NCBI GenBank assembly: GCA_001600455.1
Contig: BCKC01000007.1
Coordinates: forward strand, 1 to 64,000
Direction: 5' to 3'
Length of the DNA stretch: 64,000 nt
Source of the DNA: Endocalyx cinctus
Taxonomy: Eukaryota; Ascomycota; Sordariomycetes; Amphisphaeriales; Apiosporaceae
Shown here: positions 56,911 through 64,000 of the stretch, in pieces
Layout of the letters: each line of letters starts with the position of its first letter
Position numbering within the stretch: the stretch's first letter is position 1
Notes under the pieces: model-generated
Told to the model about the DNA's origin: nothing
The model's database searches: none
What the model saw: the letters and a program-made list of their open reading frames with translations, nothing else
Made by a program: the position numbers and the translations under genes

Positions 56911-57989
56911 TCTGAATAAATAAAACAATATTAAGCTTCGAGGTATCATCCGACAAGGGGGTAATTAGAGAAAGAAAACTCTTCGTTTTCACTTACGTTG
57001 CCTCCTAATGTCGCCTTTCCCTTATAACTGTTTGTTTGTTTGTTTTTTAAGACAAGTCAACAATTTTTCATACTATCCCAATCAATTCCACTCCGAAGTT
57101 GAGTGAGTTGCTCGCTTTGGAAATGGCATTAACTATTTTCCTGGTTTCGCTACTTCCTGGGCATCAAAAAAGATGTTCGTCAAAATAAAACCTACTGCCG
57201 ACTGTATGATCATCTAAACAGCAAATTCGGCTATCAACAGCCTGAAGTGACCTTGCGAATTTTTCTCTTCTGCCGAGTCACACCCATTACTGTGTTCAGG
57301 TAACGGGGGCAAAAAGAGGATAATCAAGATATACTACGTAGAATCATTCATTCGATGCAGACGTCACTGGTAGCTCGGTTCTAAGATTGACCGAGCGATT
57401 TGCAATCGGGCATGGAAAAGTGAGTTTCTATGGAGACTTGTCTAGAGAAGCTTAACCGAAATAAAGGAAACTCGTCTAAAAAGTGGTTTTATTGGGAGTT
57501 CTGCACTACAAGCACCTCGTTTTTGATCCAGAGGACCGCAAGCAGACCGAAATCACCCGCAATCATGATTTCATTCCTCTAAGCATCCCCGCCCTAGATT
57601 CCCACCGGCACATTGTCCGGCAGAGTCATTGGTCGTCTCGCTATTCTGGCCGATGGGGAGTCCGCGCTTTCACGCGAGATAGATTTTACCCCACGTACGT
57701 GGATGACCTTCTCCACCGTAGCTTGCCGAAATAGGTATTATCTCATAGGCTAGGGGGGGGGGGGGGGGGGGGGGAGGACTTGAGCAACTGATTTTCAATC
57801 GCGCATATCATTGTTTTTAGGGACTGCAATTACGAACAAAGTTTTCATGGCGCTTCTTTCACCTTATATAATTAGCATATTTGTCGAGCTGTAGCTAATT
57901 CGAGACACCGTGATTCCGTCATATTTCAGGAAGACTAATTATCGCCAATCACTATTCTCGTATTCTTCTCTTCGCCGAGCAAATTCAAA
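56911..57989. other. Divergent promoter region, dehydrogenase and aldolase
   Basis: Contains a G22 run (57753-57774). It also holds ACTTGTCTAG (about 57437) and ACTCGTCTAA (about 57468), and the latter recurs inverted at about 62735, upstream of the TPI-like gene. An 83-codon ORF at 57483-57734 has no family match. Confidence 0.5.
57753..57774. repeat. G22 homopolymer
   Basis: Twenty-two consecutive G about 215 bases before the aldolase start. It may form a G-quadruplex-like structure and is hard to sequence accurately. Confidence 0.9.
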
Positions 57990-58856
57990 ATGGTTCGACC
58001 ACCACTAGCACAGAACCGCTCGATGGCGATTCTCAACGCTGCGTTGGAAGGTGGGTATGCCGTCCCGGGTATGTGCTGCTACAACATCGAGTCTATTATT
58101 GCCACCGTTCGGGCTGCCGAAGCGGCACGCTCCCCGGCTATGGTTCTACTATTTCCATGGGCTATAGAATACGCAAACGCATCTCTTGTCAAGGCCGCGG
58201 CCGACGCCGCGCACAGCGCCAGCGTTCCCGTGTCGCTGCACTTAGACCATGCGCAGACACCGGAACTGGTTCGTCGGGCGGCTGATATCGAGGACGGGTT
58301 TGACAGCATCATGTGCGACATGAGCCATTACGAGAAGGAGGAGAACCTCGCTCTGACGAAGGAACTCGTCGCGTATTGCCACGAGCGCGGTATCGCCACG
58401 GAGGCGGAGCCTGGTCGGATCGAAGGAGGCGAGGATGGCGTGGCAGAAACGGCGGACTTAGGAGCGGTCTTGACAACCCCCGAGCAAGCGGAAGAGTTCG
58501 TCGCCACCGGTATTGAGATGCTGGCGCCGGCCTTCGGTAACGTTCACGGTTCGTACGGGCCGCGAGGGATCCAGCTCGAATACGACAGGCTGGACTCGAT
58601 TAACAAGGCGGTTGGTGATCGTGTGCGTCTCGTATTGCACGGCGCAGATCCTTTTACTCAAGAGCATTTCGACAAATGTATCAGCCGAGGCGTCACCAAA
58701 ATCAATATCAACAAGGGAATGAATAAGCACTACGCCGCAGTGCAGGAGGAGATGCGTGGGAAACCTTTAACAAGTGTTATCGAAGCTGGCACGGATAGGA
58801 TGCAAAAGGCTATCGAGAAGTACATGCATGAGATGGGTAGTGCAGGCAAGGCGTAA
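57990..58856 (+). CDS. Class II ketose-bisphosphate aldolase (FBA/GatY/KbaY type)
   Basis: Zinc-dependent aldolase that cleaves a phosphorylated ketose to dihydroxyacetone phosphate and an aldehyde. Single exon, 288 residues, intact. Motifs in order: GYAVPGMCCYNIE near the N-terminus, SLHLDHAQT (zinc His, near 82), DGFDSIMCDMSH, EAEPGRIEGGEDG, AFGNVHGSYGP (zinc His), LVLHGAD (zinc His) and TKININKGMN (phosphate site). It is much closer to bacterial GatY/KbaY than to yeast FBA1 in length. Divergent from the dehydrogenase. In several fungi related dehydrogenase, DUF1537 kinase and aldolase domains are fused; here dehydrogenase and aldolase are separate and no DUF1537 kinase is seen. Confidence 0.9.
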   Translation: MVRPPLAQNRSMAILNAALEGGYAVPGMCCYNIESIIATVRAAEAARSPAMVLLFPWAIEYANASLVKAAADAAHSASVPVSLHLDHAQTPELVRRAADIEDGFDSIMCDMSHYEKEENLALTKELVAYCHERGIATEAEPGRIEGGEDGVAETADLGAVLTTPEQAEEFVATGIEMLAPAFGNVHGSYGPRGIQLEYDRLDSINKAVGDRVRLVLHGADPFTQEHFDKCISRGVTKININKGMNKHYAAVQEEMRGKPLTSVIEAGTDRMQKAIEKYMHEMGSAGKA

Positions 58857-59177
58857 GGGGCTATCGAAATCGGACAAGCAATTCGCGCAGGTAGTCGCGT
58901 TGTATCTTTCATTTGAAATTTTGAAAGAACGCGATTATTTTCCCACGCAATCAGTCTACCATGTCTTACATTATGGACTCTAACATCATGTATTCTGAGA
59001 TCGCTGAGGTCAAATAATAAAATTTTAGGCTCGGCTTATACCTATTCCAAAATTCGGTGATAAAAGTGTAAGAAAAGAATAATATCATCTCAATATTCGC
59101 TATTATTAACGAAAGCAATACCCTAAACGAAATTTGGAAATTACAGTACCCGCCCACAAGTCATCATAGTTTCTAGT
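58857..59177. other. Convergent 3' region
   Basis: About 320 bases between the aldolase and kinase ends. No feature seen. Confidence 0.6.
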
Positions 59178-60953
59178 TTACATGCCCGACAGTAGCCCCT
59201 TGATTGCCACCATAGCACCCCAAGCACCCGGGTCAGGAGGTAAGCCTTTGCTCGCGTCTTCTCCCGCCGCCACGTACGTGGCCCTTCCCAGTCTCGGCTT
59301 GAGCGTCTTAGTCAATTCGGCACCCTTCACCGCGGCCTCCACGCCTTCCTCGAAGTTACCCGATCGCGATATACCTTCCGCAAACGGGATCAACGTGTCC
59401 ATGACGGTACGATCGCCCACCTTAGCAGGCGTGTATCGTCCCAAATTATCCAAAGCTATCTTGAGAGATTTCGCCCAGAGGTTTGTGATACCTTCGCTGG
59501 TAGCTACAGCTATGTTCTCTTCCAACGCGGTGCGCATCGAAACAAAGAAGATACCTAGGATACCTCCTAGTGTACCGCCCATCTTACCCTCGACAATCTC
59601 CTCTAATTCTTGAAGCACGACGATAACGGACCCGCTAGAAGTTAGTTGTTTTGAATCTATGGCGGCGAGGAGACTGGTGGCACCCGTCTTCAAAGTCTCT
59701 CCGCAATCTCCGTCGCCCATCACCGTATCCCATTTAGTCAAGTCTGGTTCTGCCTCTACCAGCGCGAGACAAGCACTGCGAAGCATCTTTTCTAGGAGAG
59801 CCGGGTCGACCTTGAGATCTTTGGCTACATCTATAGCCTTCCTTGGTTCCTCCGGAGGCGACACGAATTGCGACTGTCTCGGGCGTCGGTCCGCCTGCAA
59901 TCCAGACATGGATTCCCAGTGTGTCGTGGTCTTCGCATCGAAGAAGGATCTGATTTCTTCGACGGAGTAAGAGCAATTCTTCGCCGCCGCACTCACGTTG
60001 ATCACGGAAATGGAAAAAGCCGGCGCGTTGAGAGACGTCTCGAGAAATCCGGAACAGACGCGAACCGGGGTTATCTTCCAACTCTTCTCCAGCTGCTCGA
60101 GGAGCTCATCCACCAAAGCGCCCATCTCCAGGTATGACATACCACCAAAGTTGCTGACCAGTAGCATTACCTCATCTCCATCTCCAAATTTCACGTATCC
60201 ACGCTCGGGATCGTTTCCGTCAAGGCAGTAAGTCAGAAGCTCTTTTACAAGGTCCTGGGGTGATGGTGCAGGTGAGAGTTTCTTGTACCCAGGCTCATTG
60301 TGAGGGCCGGTACCTATTTCAACTTCGTTGCTGGCTAGCGTGCCGTGCTCGGTCCTCCCGGGCACGTGGCAGTGATCGAGAGTCGCGGCGATTGAGACGA
60401 TCTGCTGAGAGAAAGCCACGCCGAGGTTGAAGACGTCCTCCAGAGACCCGCCGGCTCCAGAGGCTCCTCCCATGACCTTGAGAACGCCGACTTGGCCAGC
60501 AAGACCACGTCGACCTACAAGGCTTCCTTTCCTGCCAACCGATACGTCGTCCCCGCAAATGATCATCTTGCACTGGTGACCCCTCGCGATGGCCTTCTCG
60601 TTCGCCAGACCAAAATGCAGACAATCGCCCGTATAATTCGTGACGACCAATATGGTACCCTTGTCCGAAGGCACCGCATCTATGCCGGCCAAAATCTGTT
60701 TAGTGCTAGGAGACGCGAAGATATCACCAGCCACGGAAGCCGCCAACATATTCTTGCCGACGTACCCAGACCAGGCAGGTTCGTGGCCCGAGCCTCCACC
60801 GCTGATGATAGAGACATTGGACTTATTGTAGGCAGTATCAAACACTACTCTGTTGGTCTCATCGAGTCCGAGAGAGGGATTGTACGAGATAAGACCTCTG
60901 AGGGACTTGGTGACAAGCCCGTCGGGAGATTCGAACAGGTGTCGTTTGGACAT
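59178..60953 (-). CDS. Dihydroxyacetone/erythrulose kinase (DhaK-DhaL)
   Basis: ATP-dependent ketose kinase, 591 residues, single exon. The DhaK domain (1-about 335) has GGGSGHEP with His57, NYTGD with Asp110, and His218 in GTGPHNEPG, the His that binds the substrate carbonyl covalently in this family. The DhaL domain (about 390-591) has WDTVMGDGDCGETL, the Asp triad for Mg-ATP, and MGGTLGG. The residue four after His57 is Trp (GHEPAW), where glycerone kinases usually have His, so the sugar site may be altered. In the yeast Yarrowia the same family gives EYK1, the L-erythrulose kinase. Here it neighbours RpiB- and TPI-like genes exactly as such a kinase would. Starts divergently from the rpiB-like gene. 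Confidence 0.9.
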   Translation of the reverse strand: MSKRHLFESPDGLVTKSLRGLISYNPSLGLDETNRVVFDTAYNKSNVSIISGGGSGHEPAWSGYVGKNMLAASVAGDIFASPSTKQILAGIDAVPSDKGTILVVTNYTGDCLHFGLANEKAIARGHQCKMIICGDDVSVGRKGSLVGRRGLAGQVGVLKVMGGASGAGGSLEDVFNLGVAFSQQIVSIAATLDHCHVPGRTEHGTLASNEVEIGTGPHNEPGYKKLSPAPSPQDLVKELLTYCLDGNDPERGYVKFGDGDEVMLLVSNFGGMSYLEMGALVDELLEQLEKSWKITPVRVCSGFLETSLNAPAFSISVINVSAAAKNCSYSVEEIRSFFDAKTTTHWESMSGLQADRRPRQSQFVSPPEEPRKAIDVAKDLKVDPALLEKMLRSACLALVEAEPDLTKWDTVMGDGDCGETLKTGATSLLAAIDSKQLTSSGSVIVVLQELEEIVEGKMGGTLGGILGIFFVSMRTALEENIAVATSEGITNLWAKSLKIALDNLGRYTPAKVGDRTVMDTLIPFAEGISRSGNFEEGVEAAVKGAELTKTLKPRLGRATYVAAGEDASKGLPPDPGAWGAMVAIKGLLSGM

Positions 60954-62043
60954 GGCGGTGGGAAGAAAGTATTAAATTTGCCGGTGAGAGAGAGTATGGT
61001 GAGATGCTTGAAAATAATCGATATCACATAGGGTCACACTGGTAGTATCACTGCTGCTAGAATTCGGTATAAATATTGGTTCCTATAGTTTGAACGCGGT
61101 CAGATAGCGTCCCGTAGTCGGGAGACGGTCAGATAGTGAAGTGGACAAACTTACAATATGGGATATCCGGTTCCTGGTTCTCTAACCATGTTTCACTCAG
61201 TCGTGTTTGAGGGTCTAGACCGAGAGATTTCTCGGTGGAGAAGAGACTGGTCTCGTGTCGAAGAGCAGGGCGCCCATCCCACGTATTCATCAGGCGTACG
61301 CTAGCGTAGCTTACTGGGCGGTGGAAAGAAAGGGTCAGCAGCTCTAAGTTATCTGCGGATAATTACGTTAAATGGTAAATACGAGAGTACATCCATCTAA
61401 CCGGGTTCATCCAAAAGCCCCTCATCTTTAATTTATTACACTACCAGTACATACGTGGTAGTCTTAGAACAGCACCGGGCTTGCTACCCGAAAGGTGGGG
61501 AAGAGGCGAAAAAAGGGATATTCCTTCTACGGAGTACACCTAGCTTGAAATGTGGAAGCGGGATGCGTCAATTTTATTGTGTGGGACAAAAGGGAGTAAA
61601 TGGTGGGGAGGGGTAAATACCATACCGTTGTAGTTTTGTATATGTTGGGAAAGCTGCTTTACCTTCGGCTTACTCGAAAAGGAAATTCCGAAGGACGAGA
61701 CGACAAAAACCCCTCTACATACTAGACCTTCTTAGCTGATAATTCAACCTGTCACTCGACACAGTTCATGGATCAATCATATGCGATATCATGTGCCATG
61801 TGTTGGCTATGACGAAAAGAGAAATGAAAGAAAATAGTCGGGCGAGTCATGGTGGATGGGTGGTATTTGGCGCAACCGTGAAGAAAGTTTCTCAGTCGCA
61901 TGCTTCTCTTTGTTTTTAATTTTCCTAGGTAAATTTCTTTATAAATTTAGCAGTGAAAAAAAAAGTATTACCCCTGAAACTAGATTATATCTATCATTAT
62001 ACATAGATAAATCTTGACGGTATACTTCTATCATATAATAAAC
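60954..62043. other. Divergent promoter region, kinase and RpiB-like gene
   Basis: About 1.1 kb with no gene. It holds the CGGTCAGATAG direct repeat listed below. A TATA-like TATACTTCTATCATATAATA lies just before the rpiB-like ATG. Confidence 0.6.
61097..61136. promoter_or_regulatory. CGGTCAGATAG direct repeat in kinase/rpiB promoter
   Basis: CGGTCAGATAG occurs at 61097-61107 and 61126-61136, 29 bases apart, about 145-180 bases upstream of the kinase ATG on its own strand. Each contains GATA. The CGG half-site recalls Zn2Cys6 regulators, but this is inference. It could coordinate both divergent genes. Confidence 0.4.
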
Positions 62044-62609
62044 ATGGCCGCTCCTAAGTGGAAGATTGCCATGGCTTGTGATGTGAGTGAGCTGTTTCGG
62101 CGCCATCCTTCAATATTCCAGATCGACCAAAAGGGGTATCCGTAATGACTACTAACCTTATCTATTTTTCTACCTAGGACGCCGGTGTCGGCTATAAGGA
62201 CAAGATCAAGGCTGACTTCGAAGCGGACCCTCGTGTCGAATCTGTCACCGACGTGGGAAGCTACGCGACAAATGACAAGACAGCGTACCCGCACCGAGCG
62301 GCGGCGGCGGCGCGATTGGTAGCGGAAGGGAAATGCGATCGTGCCCTACTGATCTGCGGCACGGGATTGGGAGTGGCCATCTCGGCAAACAAGATCAAAG
62401 GGATCCGGGCAGTGACAGCACACGATAGCTTCTCAGTTGAGAGAGCCGTGCTCAGTAATAATGCACAGGTATTGTGTATGGGTGAGAGGGTTATTGGCCT
62501 CGAGTTGGCGAGACGGCTAGCGAAGGAGTGGCTGGGTTATGTGTTTGATACTAGCAGCGCCAGCGCCGCCAAGGTCGCTGTTATCGAGGAACTTGAAAAA
62601 GAATTGTAG
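62044..62609 (+). CDS. rpiB: RpiB/LacAB-type sugar-phosphate isomerase
   Basis: Aldose-ketose isomerase for phosphorylated pentoses or tetroses. Exons 62044-62082 and 62178-62609 with a 95-nt intron give 156 residues, the usual length. [16 protein letters not shown] is the N-terminal phosphate-binding loop. [16 protein letters not shown] has the catalytic Cys, followed by [16 protein letters not shown]. The usual DHAG is DDAG here, with the first Asp at the splice junction. In Yarrowia an RpiB-like enzyme (EYI2) and in Brucella EryI convert erythrulose 4-phosphate to erythrose 4-phosphate. That role fits the neighbours better than housekeeping ribose 5-phosphate isomerase. Confidence 0.9.
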
Positions 62610-63100
62610 AAGGGGGACTCTAAAATCACCTTCGTGTCTACTCGTAGTTATTCTGACATGTCAGATTAACGAAACATGCCCTGTCTCGTTAAATCAAGAA
62701 AGTATGGGAGAGAAAAACGACTCTTGTTTACAGGTTTAGACGAGTCACTATATAATCTATATATATCAATCATGGCTTCAAATTACGTGGGCAAAAGTAG
62801 AGTTTTACTGCATAAGGGTCTGTGTAGTAGCCCTGAGACATGTTGCTAGGGATGCAGTCTGCAAGAAAAGACCCAAAGACACACGCGAAAGTGGGACCTG
62901 CATCCGACGTATTTCTATTATATCGTTTTATGCAGAGCTAAAATACCTCCTTGTACTTGGTACTTTAAATACTACCGGGAAGTCTTGTCTACCCAGCGAT
63001 TATTTTCAAATTATTTTGTCTGGCCCCCTACATTCCTTGGGGACATAACTACCCATATCAAATATATCTCACCAAGCTATATAATATCTTCACGCCCAAG
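62610..63100. other. Intergenic, promoter of TPI-like gene
   Basis: About 490 bases. TTAGACGAGT at about 62735 is the inverse of ACTCGTCTAA near 57468, and GTCTTGTCTAC occurs near 62983. Confidence 0.45.
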
Positions 63101-63898
63101 ATGTCTTCTCAATTGGAACGCCGCCGTCTGGTCGGCGTATCTACCAAGATGTACTTCTCCGCTTCTCGCACATCGAGCTACATCGACTCTGTTCTCTCTC
63201 ATCTTTCCTCCCCCAAGCCCTCGCTCTCGCAAGTTGATATATTCATTGTTCCCGATCACTTGACTTTACAGAACAGTGTATCCCAAGTGCGCTCTTCCCC
63301 GTGTAAACTCCTCGTCGGCGCCCAAGATACGCACCACGCCGATGTTGGTGCCTTTACCGGTTGTACCTCACCTTCCGTCCTGGCTGAGATCGGATGTGCA
63401 CTTGTGGAAATTGGACATGCCGAGCGCCGGCGATTGTTTGGGGAAACTGACGAGATAGTTGCGCTCAAGGCCGAAGCCGTGGCCAGGAATGGCATGGTGC
63501 CGCTTGTGTGTATTGGGGAGAAGACGCGGGCTGGCGACGGGGAGGAGGAAATGGCCGCGGCCGTCGCCGTCGCCGTGAATGAATGTCAAATTCAAATCGA
63601 GGCCGTCATGAATTCTTTGCCTTCCTCGGCAGAGGTCATATTAGCATACGAACCTGTCTGGGCGATCGGAGCGGCGCAGCCCGCCGGCGCCGAGTATGTT
63701 GTCGGCGTAACTCGACGAATTCGAGAGCTAGAGTGCGTGCGCAAACGCTCCGGATTAACCCGTATTCTCTATGGTGGCAGTGCTGGTCCAGGCCTGTTCG
63801 AAAAACTGAAAGACGGCGTGGATGGCTTATTCCTAGGACGCTTTGCTCATGATCCGGCCCAATTCTATCAAACCATCCTAGAAGTTGCTTCTGGATAA
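63101..63898 (+). CDS. Triosephosphate-isomerase paralogue (EryH/EYI1-like)
   Basis: TIM-barrel isomerase, 265 residues, single exon. The catalytic residues are present: Lys16 (STKMYF), His106 (EIGHAERRRLFGE) and Glu184 (AYEPVWAIG). The phosphate loop is LYGGSAGPG. The substrate-site sequence before Lys is S-T-K, not the N-W-K / N-F-K of glycolytic TPI, and the protein is slightly longer. This is what is expected of a paralogue acting on L-erythrulose 1-phosphate (EYI1 in Yarrowia, EryH in Brucella). Its place beside the ketose kinase and RpiB supports that. Not a housekeeping TPI, which would usually have several introns. Confidence 0.88.
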   Translation: MSSQLERRRLVGVSTKMYFSASRTSSYIDSVLSHLSSPKPSLSQVDIFIVPDHLTLQNSVSQVRSSPCKLLVGAQDTHHADVGAFTGCTSPSVLAEIGCALVEIGHAERRRLFGETDEIVALKAEAVARNGMVPLVCIGEKTRAGDGEEEMAAAVAVAVNECQIQIEAVMNSLPSSAEVILAYEPVWAIGAAQPAGAEYVVGVTRRIRELECVRKRSGLTRILYGGSAGPGLFEKLKDGVDGLFLGRFAHDPAQFYQTILEVASG

Positions 63899-64000
63899 GA
63901 CAGGAAGTAGAATGTGACCAAGGCATACACGATAGTCACGACATTATTGCGTATATTAGTGCTTGAAGGCCTTAATCCATCAGCAGGAATACCCACTCGA
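63899..64000. other. Window end, no feature
   Basis: About 100 bases after the TPI-like stop codon. Nothing recognised. The cluster may continue beyond the window. Confidence 0.6.

Noticed and set aside
56911..56949. N-terminal extension of the dehydrogenase to the ATG at 56949
   Set aside because: The extra 13 residues are hydrophobic and unlike the family. MATSTKPEISFIGLGAMG is the normal beginning.
59182..61031. Plus-strand ORFs over the kinase gene
   Set aside because: Antisense shadows. The minus-strand frame has all DhaK and DhaL motifs.

Overview
The window is one chromosome end of a filamentous ascomycete (Pezizomycotina). It opens with a (CCCTAA)n tract, so the chromosome reads inward from a TTAGGG-type telomere. 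Genes carry short introns of about 40-90 nt with GT..AG borders and CTAAC/CTGAC branch points. Gene families are typical of the group: HET, NACHT/ankyrin, GMC oxidoreductase, several cytochromes P450, and a SAT4-type rhodopsin-fold membrane protein. Several broken genes carry in-frame stops that fit CpA-to-TpA transitions, which suggests repeat-induced point mutation (RIP). The species cannot be named from this sequence.

Bases 1 to about 47,700 are a decaying subtelomere. From the left it holds a HET-domain pseudogene, a GMC oxidoreductase pseudogene, a 3'-truncated MFS transporter, a SAT4-type gene with one homopolymer frameshift, and a broken P450. A repeat-rich island (15.8-18.2 kb) surrounds an intact RING-like gene. 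A 9.6-kb relic of the giant DUF6606/DUF3638/DUF3645 protein (18.5-28.1 kb) has at least seven in-frame stops. Next comes an alpha/beta-hydrolase gene (30.8-32.6 kb) with a C-terminal CaaX box, one internal TAG and a duplicated tail. Then follows what looks like the wreck of a secondary-metabolism cluster (32.9-42.6 kb): a broken O-methyltransferase, two intact P450s, a shredded MFS transporter and a broken NmrA-like gene. An intact gene for a secreted protein with two six-cysteine repeats lies at 43.5-44.2 kb, and a NACHT-ankyrin relic at 45.6-46.8 kb.

From about 48.2 kb rightward every recognised gene is intact. There is a two-exon ABM-like protein, a homogentisate 1,2-dioxygenase family enzyme, a convergent carotenoid/stilbene-cleaving oxygenase, and then five carbohydrate genes: a threonate/3-hydroxyisobutyrate-type dehydrogenase, a class II ketose-bisphosphate aldolase, a two-domain dihydroxyacetone/erythrulose kinase, an RpiB-type isomerase and a triosephosphate-isomerase paralogue.

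The kinase, TPI-like and RpiB-like trio matches the enzyme classes of the yeast erythritol pathway (EYK1, EYI1, EYI2). They could phosphorylate a tetrulose and interconvert it to erythrose 4-phosphate, while the dehydrogenase and aldolase could feed a four-carbon acid or branched sugar into the same pool. The kinase and rpiB-like gene are divergent around a 1.1-kb promoter region that holds a direct repeat. Gene models with introns were assembled by hand from splice signals and conserved motifs; no alignment or database search was run.
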